A stretch of DNA of 64,000 bases from Nipponacmea schrenckii (lineage: Eukaryota; Mollusca; Gastropoda; Lottiidae). The number at the start of each line of letters is the position of its first letter. The first letter of the stretch is position 1. The notes under the pieces were generated by a model. The model worked only from the letters and a program-made list of their open reading frames with translations. It was not told the origin of the DNA and made no database searches. The position numbers and the translations under genes are program-made. The stretch covers positions 16,895,398 through 16,959,397 of the forward strand of contig JAUJPP010000003.1 in the NCBI GenBank assembly GCA_030562195.1, in the 5' to 3' direction. This document shows positions 37,701 through 52,700 of this stretch, in pieces.

Positions 37701-40700
37701 CAGAGAGGAGCCTGTGGTGTTTCAGAATGTTTTTCCAGGCATGGAATCACAGCTCTATGCTTCATTTGCCAAGTTTTCAGACCCCACATCTTTCACTTTA
37801 TTTTACCTCTCACTGTAAGCACATCATACAGATGAACAATGTCCATGTGACATTTCTTTTGCCTTTCAGTATATATATCCAACATGTACAATTGAATGAG
37901 ATTGCTACACAATGGACAGATTGTAGTTAAATTGAAAAAATATTGACTCCATATACATGCTAAGTTCTTTATATATTGGGACTGTTTAGGAAATTTGGCT
38001 CTTCTTCAGATGCACTATCATAAATATAATTTGCTTGATGAAGATAATGTCTGTCAGCTACCCAAATTGTAACTCATTAACTTGAAATACTTCTTTAATT
38101 AGGCTTAAGTTCAATTATTGTTATTACAACACCTCTAGGGTATCTGAAATGAATATTGTCATGTTTAGGATATAGCAGTAGTGTATAAAATCACCTGCTC
38201 ATTGATATAATATCAAACCCAGACCTGATCTTAGTAATATTTAACAAGTTTACTAAAGATAATTAAATATTGCTATGATTTATCATGTGAATTGACATTT
38301 TACGTAATAACTGTGAAAATTGAAACAAAACAAATTAAATGCTCTGTATGGAGAACTATTTCTGTGTTGGTGGTATATATTTATTCTGTAATTGAGATTT
38401 AAAAAAAACATTGTGTTTTAAACTGTCCTATATTTGCAAGAGTTATTAAGACTAAAAAATGAGGCTGTGTTTTCTGAAAAATTAGAAACATTACGGCTAT
38501 TATGATATGGACCAGACTGATAAAACTTAAAATATACATTTTGAATTAATTGATGGCAGTTTTATCAGAACAAGAGAATTTTAATTTCAAATGCATTTGA
38601 CAGTTGTGGATTTTGGAACGTTTTACAATATATTTGTCCTTATTCATATGAAAAGTAGTCTATGAACTGCTGTGAAACTGTAACACGGTCATGTTTATTT
38701 AAGAAGTAAATTAAGAGTTTAAAACTCATAACAATGTAACTTGGAAACAAAGTTAGACTCTTGATTAAATTCCAGTATGTATGATTAATGCGGAAATAAT
38801 AATACCCTGTTTAACAATAGCTTACTGATCTAGAATTAATTACCAACTATTTATTCCTGGATATTTGCTTTGTGCTTGACTTGTACACAGTCATTAATTC
38901 AGAATTCTTCATAAAGATAGTTCTGATCATTAACTCTTTTTTTCCAACATGAGAATGTTGAGTTCCATTCATTAACATGAAATCCAATCTGTTCAATAAT
39001 TGATAGAATTTAATAGAGAAATTGCTAAATAAACTATATAAATTTCTGGTTGAAATTACATTTCACTATTTAGCTATTTGAGTGTTTTAACAGGTTAAAC
39101 TGGAAATAGGCCTATATGACCAATGTGCAGTTGATGATATAGGAAGACTAAAATAATTCAAGGGTATTATGGTGCTTGTGATTGAGTTAGTTGTCTAGAA
39201 TTTATCCAGGTTGAGAGATTAATATTGCTTTATTTCTTTCCTTAATACAAGTTTGAGAAGCTGACATTGAAAGAGGAGTCTAATATTTCTATGTGTTATT
39301 TTCTATCACTGGATGGATAGTAGGTTGTGGATTGTAATTCAACAGAAGGCATGGTGATGGTTGCAATTTGTCTTCAGTCATTTTCCTCATAAATGCTTAT
39401 AATGATGGATAGCTTAATCAAAAAGTTTTGGACTTGATGAGTTTTTGTTGTTTTTCCTGTCAGTTATAGATTGAAGCATTATTAAGTGTTATGTTTTTAG
39501 ATCAATCATGATAATCCTGTATTGTGGCTCACAGAGTATTAATTGTCTATACAATCAGTATTTATCATTTATAATAACTAGGGAAAACTAAGTAGATTTA
39601 AATTGAACATGGTTCTGATAACAAATAGGTTTTAGATGTTATTATATCTTGCAATTTAACATGTTTGTTAGGTTTTAGAAGGAAAATGTTAGGATTACTG
39701 GGTATTTGTTTCAGACAGGGAGGTGTTTTGATTTCTTATTTGGATTGAGTTTCAAATTGAACATGGTATTGTAGTTAATGAGTTTAAGATTTATTGTATA
39801 ACTGGCAATAGAGATGTTGGTAATACCAACTTGTTATGGTTATGGATGCATTCTGTCTCAGAATAGGAGATATTTGTAAGGTTTTAGATATGATATCTTG
39901 TTGTTAAGGTTTCTGTTGATATAAAAATAGGTTTAGATATAACAGAATAGAACATGTATATTTCTTACAACCAGTCCCGGGTACAAATTCACACTATATA
40001 ATTGGATAATATTTAACAAAACTTAAGAATACATGAAATGAAATTATATGACCTAAAGAGCTCATTACATAATATATAAGCTTTCCAGCTGAACAACAAG
40101 TTTATCTATTGAAAGTTAAACTAACAAATGTACATAAACATGTATCAGGCTATAATAAGTGAAGCAGTTCAATTTTGTTCATAAAATGATATAAATGATA
40201 GTGCTCTATCATGTTTGTTTGCTTGATGAAATTTATTGGCCTAAAAGTCAATTTATTTGCTGACTTCTGACTTTTTGATGAAATTCCTTTCTTTCAGTCT
40301 CTCCAATACCAATCAATCATGTCAATAGTAAAAGATGTTCAAAGCTTAGTCAGAATTTGGCTGATAACGAAATGTGTTATCATAGTTATTCCAGGAAATT
40401 TACAACAGTTATTCTCTATTTCAGGATTTTTACCATGAAGGAGAATATATTATACGTGAAGGTGCCACTGGAGATTCCTTTTTTATCTTAAATAAAGGCG
40501 AGGTTAAGGTCACACAAAGAATCCAAGGTCACAATAACCCACAAGAGATACGTAAATTAAAGCGAGGCGACTATTTTGGTGAAAAGTCTTTGCTCAGGTA
40601 ACTAAAATGTAGAATATTTATATTTTTCATCATATCTATATTCGAAACAATGGTGTACAGAGTTTATGGATAGAGAGCTGTTAACTTTTTCACCAGTTTT

Positions 40701-43700
40701 ATCACCATCAATGAATTAACTTCTAAAATCATCATGCATTATGTTGATCATATCTATACTTTTTAGAACTTTTATTTTCAGTGAAGATCGTCGTACAGCA
40801 AATGTGATAGCTCTGCCACCTGGTGTAGAATGTTTAACAGTAGATAGAGAGTAAGTGATAAGTGTCCTTTAAATTCTTCCAACTATTTTAGAAGTAGAAT
40901 TTACCCTATACCCTTTTCTTTAAGAAATAACTAGATATTGGCCAGTAAGGATTTCCCTAGAATAGATTGATCAGTATTTGCAATGAGTATGATGGTCGTA
41001 TTTAGGTGGTACTCACATTGGATCATGGTGTATGTCTTGGTCATTTGACATTCACATTGGAGTGCTGTAAATTTGATTACTATAGTTAAGTGAATAATAA
41101 TGAACTGAAGCGCCCGCCAGTTTTATTTTAAACCAGTCATGGATGAATTCAAATAAGATCTGAAAACACCATTATCTATGCCATACATGTACTTTTTTAA
41201 TAACTTGATATTTCAGGTAATATCTTTCAAATTAAATGTTTGATACTTCTAGGGTAAAACTTGTTATTATTGAGTAAACTTATTCTTGGCAGGTTTGGAA
41301 AAGATTGTTTATGCTCATTTCTCTTGAGAATTTAACAATTAGAGCAGAAAGTTGTGTTTATTGATTGTTCTATATAAAAAATACTAAAACAGAACTTGTA
41401 ACTTGTTACTCAGTGTTTTAAGCTATATCAGCCTGCATCCTTAAAATGGACTTGAAAGTAAAACTTATTCTCTAGTCTTAATCTGTCTACTTCAGTATTT
41501 CCCATTTTCAGTAGGGAACTTGACCATCTTCAGCAGGCTGAAATAAGTCAGTTCTAACTGCATAGTGTGAAACTCTAATAGGTTTTGTTTTGATATTTCT
41601 ATATAGCTCTACACTTATAAAAGTGAAAAATATTCTATTATTGAATGTCTTGTATATATTAACTTTGAGTGTCCAATATATTTTCAGTTCTTTCAATCAG
41701 TTAATTGGTGACTTGAATGAATTAAGGACAAAAGATTATGGTGATGAGGCTAGAGGTGCATCACGGTAAGTATTGATACTCTGAAAACTTGTAAAAATAG
41801 CACAGTATGTTAATTAACTTGAAGACAGTCAGAAAGACGATGATGTTCTTGACAGTCCAAGTAACTATTTTTCTATAAGATGTATTTATTTAAATAAATA
41901 TAAGGTCTGAGTGTACTTTGGACAAGTGTTATGTGTTCTACTTCAGTCAATATATACCCTATAGACAAATATTTCTGTGGCAATTTAGAATTCTATTCTT
42001 GCACCTTAGTAATTTAGAAATTATTTTCATTTAGAGGTACTATGCATGTTTACCTTCTTTTGTCGCACTGTATCTATCTAAACAGTCTTTATTTTAGGAG
42101 TGTGAGACTAGATTTTCTCCCTCCACCTCAAAATTAATGTAATATTTGCCTCTTTGATAACTAAACAAAATTTCTTTTTAAATGTTTAGTAAGTAAGAAT
42201 TTCAAATTTGAAGTTATCATCAACTCGATGATAAAATAGATCAAGTGTATTGAAGGCATTGGTACCCAACTTTAAGTTAAAATGATCCCATTCTGTTGAT
42301 TAGTTTAGAATCAGGCTTGACAGAATTCTCATACATAAACTGCTATTTAAAAAGGCTTTTATCATGATTAAAATTAGACCAATGAATGGAAGTATATTGA
42401 TTTTGTCTTACTGATTACTATTGGCTAAGAATGAAATTGTGAGTTGGGAGATTTTCTCACGGAAATTAGTTAGTTCATTATGAATAGATTCATATTAGCA
42501 TGAAATCTTAATTAAAGGTAAATGAGAGTATTTGAAAAAATTCCTTTAAAAATTGGTGTTTGGCTTCTTTTGTTTCTTGCTGATAATTCTATAGTATAAG
42601 CACCAGTTAACTTGTTACCTATTTTGGAATGAACCTTTTGTTTAGCTTTGGTCAATTCTCAAAGCCAGATTTTTGCATCGCTCTCAGTAAGTTGTTAGGT
42701 CATTATGGCTTTCATCTTTTAAACTGGTATGAAAGTAAATTTGTGAGATATTCTTATTCTGCAAAACTAGAAAAACGTGTATTGTCTGCAATTTTATTGA
42801 TTTCAAAGTCAGTGGTCTTGACTGTTGAATATTTTTATCCTAAAAAATCTTGAATTTATTAGCAAGAAAGGATTAATTCCAATTACCATAAAATACCTAT
42901 TCTAAAAAACTATTGCTGTTCAAAGTTCCTCTAACAGAATACAAAGTTGAAAGGCATTTGATTGTTTTTTTTCTAGTTTGTCCCCAAGAGCAGCAAATGG
43001 CTCCAAAACAAAAACAAAGTTAGCAACTCTTGCAGCGTAATTATCCTTCAAATCTTTAAACTAATGTTTTGTTTTTTTTAAATTTAACATACAACTAGCT
43101 ATAGAGCAGATATTAATCTTTGTAGAATATTTTACTGAATTTTTATTTCTTACAATGTAAGATTTCTGAATGTATGTAGTGATATTTCAATTTTTAACTA
43201 ATATGAAATTTCATTGTAAACATGTAAAGTATACAATTTTCTAAAAGACCAAAACAACCAGATATATTAAAAGTATTGTATTTATTAACTTTTAGAATAT
43301 TATTAGAAATTTATATTACATTTGATAAAGATATGGCCCTAGATCTTCTGTTATATTTGTACATGGTCATTCATACATTAATCTTGCAGTCTCTACAAGC
43401 CAGTATCAGTATTGTTTAGTGAATATTCCAATATTCTAGAAGTAATGGTTCATCTTTTAACATACTGTTTTGAATTGTATCACAAATATTTTTTCTTTGA
43501 CTGGAAAACTTTTAACTGTAGAAATATATATATATATGTTTTCTTTACCATTTTTGCTTATATCTTGCAATTATTACGTATTTCGACTTTGGCGAAAACG
43601 TATTGTAATCGTTCGGATTATTTTATTTTTTTATTTATTTTTTTTTTTTTGCGATTCTTGGATGAGTTTGCAGACAAACTGGTAAAAGGTACAGAAATTC

Positions 43701-46700
43701 TAAATCTACAGTTGATCTTAGAATGATATCTATTATCAAATAAAACAAAACCGGAAGTTCTATCTCTGACCGGTAGTGAGAATCGGAAGTTGAGGTTTTT
43801 TTGCTTTAGCAAGTTTATTTTCACTTCGATTTTGACCGCATTTTCAGATTTGAAAACTTCAATGTATTTGTCAACTAACAATTATAGGTTTCATGTAATT
43901 AGGTTAAATATTTTACCCACGATTTGCAATTCAATATTCAAGGGTCATCGCCAAAAATTTCAGACCGTGATTTCTCGTTTAATATAAATGGTAAAATTTT
44001 GAAACTTTACCAGTTGATAGGCGATATGATTATAATTTTTGAAAAAATGTGGAAAAAACAATTCAACTACCGGTTTAGCCTCAAATGACGTAATTACGTA
44101 ACTTTCGGTCTATAACTGCTAGGTGAAAAGTGAAAACTGTTTTATAAATAACTTGTCAATAGTAATCGATTTGACCTAAATAATTAGGTCAAGCTGCCAT
44201 ATCGGCCGCCATTTTGAATTTTCGTTACAATTCTTAAATCCGAAATTCAGACACAACTGATAGACCGATTTTGATGAAATTTAGCACAGAGACACAATGG
44301 ATCATTATCTACCTTTTCTTGGAGGCCGATTTTTAAGTTTCGTATTTTTTTTCGAATTATTCAAATTTCGATTTTTTCAAAATTAGGTCACTTTAACGGC
44401 TACGGAAGGTGTGACCCACTTAATCTATGACCTTGAAAATTAAGTCAAATAATATTCAATATATTGTCTACGAGTAAGTATTTTTTTATTTGGCTAACTT
44501 AAAAAATTCACAGAGATAAGTGTACTTAAATACAGCAAAAATTGATAATTTTCATAATTTCGCCATTTTTTACCGTTACGGAAGGTATGACCTAATTATT
44601 TTATGAGTTTGAAAACTAGGTCAAATGATATTCAATATATTGTCTAGATGTAGGTCATTGCAAATTTAGCCTACATAATATTTTAAGGCTCTCGAAATAC
44701 GTTCATAATTGTAAGCAATTCTAGTTTTTTAAAATTTACTGTTCCATTGAGTGTAGATAATTTTGAAGAAATGCCAACTCTTAGCCTTAAAGTATATGAT
44801 AGAACTATTAACCATTTTTAAGTCCAGAATCATATACATATTGTGGGTGACTTGAAACCTCATTTTCACTTTATTCAGAAGCTTGTGATCAGAACCTCAT
44901 ATATATAAATTTAAATATGAATAAGGTATATCAGATTTAAAACTTTGTTAAAGATAATATACAGGATTTCAATCTCTTTTCTGCAAATGAAAACTTTAAA
45001 CTTGTATACAGTACTATAATAATTGAAGTAAACTAATTGAGTTATTATACAAGGTTTCAAGCGGTCATCATTGATATGCTTTCATGACATTTATATACAT
45101 TTAAAAAACAATAAGGTTGTCAAGATTTACATGGACAAGAAATACATTATTCAGATTGTTGATTACAGTTAAGAACCCAAGAAGGCTTGACATTTCCTTG
45201 AAGCTTATTTACTAATGCTATATACCAGAGGTAGAAATATCTAATAGGACATTAGCTGTAATAAACAGAGTCTTGTAATGTCATAAACTATATAATTAAT
45301 GTCAATATATTATCATACAACCAATTCCCTGGGCTGTTGTCAACAATACAGAAATATTTCTTATCCTTCTTCTTCTACTAGTCTATGATTTGTTTGAATT
45401 ATCAGGGGACATTAGCTTTAATTTGTTTGCTTTATCAAGAGAAATTCTGATATATATCCTATGATATAAGGTAGAATTAATAAGAAACCTATATGATATT
45501 TGATCTATCCAGGGATATCATTTATTTCAAGTGATAATATAGTTATATATACAGTAGGGCCTACAGTTACACTAATTGATATTTATTAATGTACTTCTTG
45601 TTTTATTTACAGTGCTGTTAATACATCAGAATCAAGGTGGGTTTTTAGTTTATAGACCGGCAGTCCTATATCTTCCAGCTTTATCGCTGATAGAGAGATA
45701 GATTTGAAACAATCTGCATAATATCTTGAATTATACTAGATGTCAGATTTGCATGGTTGATAGCACTACAGAACACTGTATCAATTGTTTAAGTGGAACC
45801 CTGTGTAGCAGTTAAATGGAGCAATGAAATTTCTCTTTTAACTAGATATGTATTTAACTTGTGTAAATAAATTAGAGGATAATCAAAGAGAACTCAATAT
45901 GTAGCCTATGTCCTCTAGAAATGGTACATGTAGGAATTTACTAGATTTGCAAAACTCACACTGTTATTGCCTTTAATACAGAAAATTATTGTCTTTAAGG
46001 CAATCTCCTGATATTGTGGCGTAGAAAAAAAAAGCAGTCGCCAACATAGCATCTAATTTATTGATAGTTTTAATTGATGTTTGATTTTTGTATTTTTGTA
46101 TATTTTAGCCTATCAACTAGTTTGAGTGGTGAGTTAACACCAGGTTCTAGAGATAAGGATGGAATATTAGAAGAGTTTGTCAATATTAAAATTGATGATC
46201 TAGATGTTGTGGCCACATTGGGTATGGGTGGCTTTGGCAGGGTAGAACTGGTAAGTAAGAATTGACATTCTTGGACCATATTCTTAAGCTAACAGTGTGA
46301 ACCTGGAGTTTGTATTCCTACTGAAACATTAAAAAACAAATTATTATTCTTCATTACTACTACATATTATGTAAGGGATAGAGGCCGAAAACTGTCTATT
46401 ATGTTAGAGAGAGGACAGTTTGTGAGGGGCGTTAGCCCTGAACACTGTTGTCTCTCTAGCATAATAGACAGTTTGAGGACTTACTTAAATAATAGCACTA
46501 CAAAGTTAAACTAATTGTAATCAAAACAACTCATTGATTGATTAATAGTTATGTGGGTTCAGATTGTGATTTAGACTGTGGCAAACATACTCTGCAGGTT
46601 TCTTCTACACACAATGTATTCAAGTGAAAACGATATATATTTATAATTCAATCCACCTTTAGAAATGCATCCCAAGTCGAGCCAATGGATAATATTTAGT

Positions 46701-49700
46701 AGGAACAATCCAATTTTCAAATATGGAGAGACCTTTTTTTCTGATATTTTATCTGATGATATCAAAGTAGGGGCAAAAAGAAGATGAAAATATGGATATA
46801 TATCGAACTCTCATGCCACAACAATTAGGTTTAACAAACCTTTGAAAAAAAAAACTCACATAGATGCGATTGTTAACAAAGGCCTATCAGAAAAAATAGA
46901 ATAAAAAACACGCTGTATTTCACTTTATCAAATGGGAACGTTGTAAAATAAAAAATAAAACTGAATATATAATTGAATTGCTTTGTCAGTGAAAATATAG
47001 AAGGTCCAAACAACTAAAAAATAATGGACACTTTTTAAAAATAATGGACATTTAGTGAATGATTTTCATGAAATAGTGGACAGTTAGTGAGTAGTTCAAA
47101 CAACACTCATGTATTCTACTAGAGAATGGATAAATACAACAAAGGATGACGTCATAACTGTTATTTAATACAGTATATCTGAGCAAAACAAATAAAATTT
47201 TAATTCACATTACTGATTCATTTAATTAATGGAAACATAATTTATAGTTTGTTAAATTAAAAGAAAATTGTAATACTTTGTAAGATTGAACAAAAATAAA
47301 AAATTTACAATAACAAAGTTTTTTTCAGTTTAAAATAGTGCTCAATCCCTTAATTGTGTTATAGAAATAGGTTTGTTGATATATAAAGATGAAATATCTA
47401 CCTTTACTAATAACATATAATTATTGAGAGAATATAATATCAGTTATTCTTTCATTTCTGTTTTAATCATTGTTTATAAGAATTGTTTCTCTTGAATGAT
47501 ATATTATGTATACATCATTAAGATATTAATTTTGAAATAGAACAATGATATCTGGACTATTTTCTTTGGTGTTTTACTCAGAAAGAATTATATTAATATA
47601 TAATATTATATTGCCACATTTTTGTTCTTCAAAAAACACTAGTAGTCTCGAACATAACTTGAAATATGGACCTGAAATTGGCCATCATTGTATTTAAAAC
47701 TACAGATTTTGAGAAAAATATCAATAATCAGATTGTATAATTTTATCAACAAATATAATATTTTTTGAAATCTTCCAGATATGTAAACCTTAACATTTAT
47801 TATATTGGTAAAACAAATATTTTGAACAATGAACTAAAATGACAGATTATTTACAAATAGAAAAGTAAAGGATTGGCAAAATCTAGTCAAGACACCAAGG
47901 CTGGATGATATCACTCAAATTGATACAAACTGATTTTACAAGGAAAGGACAATCAATTATTATCTTATGTCTCAAGTTAACTGTGAAATATTAATAACAT
48001 GTACTATGTATACTCATGTTTTGATAGACTTAATCAAAATGTCCACTACTTCATCTTATCATCGATGTAGCGTAAAATAAAGTTAATCTTGGCACTCTAA
48101 AGGTCAGATGAGTTGATCAGAGGTCATTCAGGCAATTTGTCCAGCTGATAAAGTCGGAAGCAATTATTTCTCATTTGTCGTTGAGATTGAGAAGGAGATC
48201 TGTAGACTTAGCTAAATTGTCCTCATTATTAAATGAATATATTGCTACCCTGATGAAGTTTTCTGATTAAACCATGACATTCTGGACTAAAGGTGATAAG
48301 GAAATCGTTTAATGTTTATTGACTTTCAAAGATGGCTGCCTGATATATTTGAATTAAAGTTTTAACTAACACAGACCATTTCAATCGATTAAATTCCAAA
48401 TGCTTCCAGGTTATTCCATTTCAATTATAAATTTTGAATCGTAGAGTCATTATGTCTGGAAACCATCTTCATTTTCACCAAGAACTAATAAACTCCCTTG
48501 TATTAATATGAGTAGCAGTTTGCTTAAACATTACAGGCGTTTTTATTTAAGCAAATTGTATGAACTTGCTTTGACGGCTGATTATCAACATGTGGTACAA
48601 ATCAAATTGCCTTAGATTAATGACTTTTGATGATACTGAGTTGACCATTGCACATCATTCACTTGATCTTCTTGATTCACAGATTATTGAAAGAAAAATT
48701 TGACAATGGATTTTTGCTTCAGATCTTTTTCTTTGTTTTTAGAATATTTCTAACACTGCAGTAATAATGATATTTTCAACTTCTTGCCTCTTCTGATGCC
48801 ACCATATTGAATCAAAAAAGAGAAAATTGAATTGCACATATAAAGGGTAGGCAAAATTCTTTTAGGTGCTGCTCTTATAAGATGAGTATTGAATTAGAGG
48901 TATTAAGAAATTCAAATATATTATTGATTCCAATTATAAGGTTTAAAACTAATTGTTTAATTAATAATTAGTTCATTTTCAAATTAAAATGTGTTTCCTT
49001 ACCATGTTCACAGAACCCAAAAACAGGAATGATTCTTGTAATTAGACATTTAATAATTTCACCTTAATATATTGTATCTACTGTGGGGTTAGCACAGATA
49101 TATCCAGGGCAATATGACAAGGGCAATTTCATTCAATTCTGACATGAGAATATTTTGATCCAATTAAATAAACACATTGCTAAAGTAATTGATATGAATG
49201 CACATCAATATGTAATAAAATAGATATATAAAAGGATTATAGTTCTCTATATTGATAAGGTCCAGACCTCCAACATAATTCCAACATAATCACCTAATTC
49301 CAATACAACATGCATCAACTATTAGCCTTTAAATTCAGCTTGCAAATAAATGGTCAAATAAATGGAATTTGTTTATTTATCTTATTTCTGATGGATTCGG
49401 TTTGATTGAACTCTATTTTTGAATTTATTAATTGAAAGCCTTCTTAGGTTTATTTTAGAAATGTAGATCAAATTCAGTACTTTTATATATGTTTAACACA
49501 TTTCTGTCAGCAACAGATATAATGTCTTCTATATTTAACTGGACACAATTATAAAGATAACAATGTTTTTAATAAATAACTTGCGATGTTAGTAAGGCAA
49601 ATGCAATGCCCTTGTACAGTTTTTGGTATTTAAAGTGTAAAATGAACCCCAATTGACTTGTTGACCTTGAAATATTTTATTTATTTATTTAAAGCTGCAT

Positions 49701-52700
49701 AATGTGGACCTTTTGATTCAAAGGGATTAGCTTACTGACTTTGGGCTGAAAATAAATCCTTATAAAATATTTCAATTACCTATTACAAAACTGTATGTAT
49801 TAAGTCTTAAGGCCAATATGGTTAAAAAGCTTTTGACAAGCACATTACAATATCACACTGATTAGTATTTGAAATAAATACTCCTAAACTATTATACATA
49901 CTGGTATATATAAATATAGGTTATCATCTCATCTTTCAATTTCTTCTAAGGGCAAATTAAACTGAAAGCTGAAGACAAATTCAAAATTAAAAAAAGTTGG
50001 TTCCAGAGGACCTTTCAAAAATTTATTATGCCATCTATAGTAAACTGAATTTACAGTCATGGTAAGGTCCCAAATGAAAATATAGATAAGTTTCATAGAT
50101 GTCAAATTTTTGGTGAAAATGAATCTTAAAAAATCAATTTTTTGCCGCTTGTGGCATTGTTGCTATTTCCGGCAGATTTTAGAAAATGTTATTAAGAAAA
50201 TCAATGGCCTCTATATACTTATAAAGATGAAATAAATGATACTATGATAACCGGCATGGAGAGTAAATATACTGGTAATATATAAATTGTGTGTTAATTA
50301 AGATCTCAGGTGTAAGTATTTTATCGTGATATTGATTGATTATACACGTTTATTCAGAACTAAAAATCACAGTTATAAATTAATCCTACAGATATTACTT
50401 ACTTCACCTTTTAACTTAAAATTAGTAATATCTGTCATTTGTCCAGATTGTCACTATTGCAATACCAATTTACTTGATTACACTTACAAAGACTAGAATG
50501 ACTATGATTGTCCAGAATAGAAATGACTAGTATTTATATGACATCATTTGCTTGGTTAATCAAACAAATGGCAGCTGTGGGTTCCCATCTAGATTGAGGT
50601 GTGAAAGTATGATGCCCTGGCATAAGTCATCTTCGACCCAGTTGTAAATGATAACAAATAGCCAGGGCAAGATTTATAACAATGCCAAGAGGTTTGGCCA
50701 AAGACCAGCTGGGACTTATGATATTGATTAAATAAATAAATTTTCTTGATCATTCCAAGCATCCTAGCATTATAAAACAGTTAAAGGCTACAAAATATTA
50801 TTAACTAGAGATTTAATCTATGATTAACAGTACCTATTTTAAACCTTAGAATATTGTTTTGTTTTGTGTTTTATACAATTCATTGTTTTAGGGGAAGCTG
50901 CGGTGGCTCAGTGAGTTAAATGCTTGCTCAATTATTTGAAAGGTCCAGGGTTCAATCCTGGCAATGGTCAAGATGAACTTATGACTTTTTCAGCCTGGTT
51001 TCCCCTTGTCAGTGATGCAGGTCGAAGGGACTGACATGGAAAAAGTGTCTAGTCTTTCAAATGGGAAAAAAAAACGAGGCCCCATATGGTACAGGCTTTG
51101 CACATTAAAGATCCTTTGCAAAATCTCAAAAAGAGTATGCTAATGCCGCTGACCTGGAAAAATTTCCCTCACTGCCGGCCCTATGGCATTGCTTGTGTTC
51201 AGTAGACACATAAGGTGTGGAAGAGAAGGGCGAAATTTTTTTATTCATTTTCTTTTTGTTTTAGGTGCAGCTATCAAATGACAAGATCAAGACATATGCC
51301 TTGAAGTGCCTTAAAAAGAAACACATAGTTGATACCCGACAACAGGAACATATTTACTCAGAGAAACAGATAATGTTAACATCTAGAACGCCTTTTATTG
51401 CCAGGTAGATAGTTTACTTGTCTTGTTTTACGTTGGGAAATATCTTACAATGTTACAATTCTTATTTTAAATGAGCTGTCATCTTTTGTTTTCAAAGATT
51501 TGCTTAAGTCTTTATTATTAATGGACTTGTTATTTCAGATTATTTAAAACATTTCGTGATAATAAATATGTATATATGATGATGGAAGCCTGTTTAGGTG
51601 GTGAATTATGGACAATTCTAAGAGACAGGTACGTAAGGCAATCATTGAATATCTCAATAATATTTTTAAAAAATAATTTAATATAACACAATTTCTTTTC
51701 AGAGAATTCTTGTCAGATTTGGACATTGTTGAATTAGTGACATTTTAGCAAAGACAAAAAGTCAAAGAGGCCTGTTTCAGGCTACTGTTAATATTAATAT
51801 TGAATAAAAGTAGATACAATTTTTTATTTTGATGTTTCAGAGGAAGTTTTGATGATAAAACAACACGGTTCTATGTATCATGTGTTGTGGAAGCATTTAA
51901 ATATTTACATCATAAAGGTATTATATATCGTGATCTAAAACCAGAAAATTTATTATTAGATAATAAAGGCTACATCAAACTAGTAAGTTATTTTCATAAC
52001 AGATTTTATTAATGTATAGTAAACTTACTGGAATGTTATCTTATACACCCTTCCATACCATACTCAGAATTAAATGTGCACAGTTATAAGTTTTAGAAAA
52101 TAACATTAATACATGTTGATGTAAGCCAAAAAAGTCTTGTTGATTCCTAGAAAAAAAAAAAATTAAATTACAAATCCTATATTAAGGTTGACTTTGGCTT
52201 TGCAAAAAAGATTGGTGCTGGAAAAAAAACCTGGACGTTTTGTGGAACTCCAGAATATGTAGCCCCTGAAATCATCTTAAACAAGGGGCATGATCATGCT
52301 GCTGATTATTGGTCTTTGGGAATTTTAATGTTTGAACTTTTAACTGGAAGGTAAGTGTTGCTAACCCTGTCTTTTGCATATATAGAGAAATTCATTTACC
52401 TATCTACTATATCAAACTACTGCTAAGTCTGCTTTACTTAAATACCTTATTGTAGTTGAGAACTAAAATTTAAAACTCAGCTCTGTGAATGGTTTATTGT
52501 GCAAAGGGACAAAACCAAGTGAAACTTTGAAGATATTGGCTTATAAAATTAGAGATTTAAATTATAACAATGATATTGTTTTGAAGGATGTTAAAGTAAT
52601 CACTCTGTATATGTGATCATTATCATTTATTTCAGTCCTCCATTTTCTGGTTCTGATCCTATGAAGACGTACAATATAATATTAAAGGGTATCGATGTGA

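Noticed and set aside
37514..37789. 91-residue frame on the - strand
   Set aside because: It is the antisense shadow of the decayed Tc1 transposase.
43412..43881. Overlapping frames on both strands near 43.5 kb as a gene
   Set aside because: They consist largely of T- or A-rich low-complexity codons within an intronic repeat.
50893..50970. A functional tRNA gene
   Set aside because: The A and B boxes are there, but the cloverleaf cannot be completed and a long SINE body follows.
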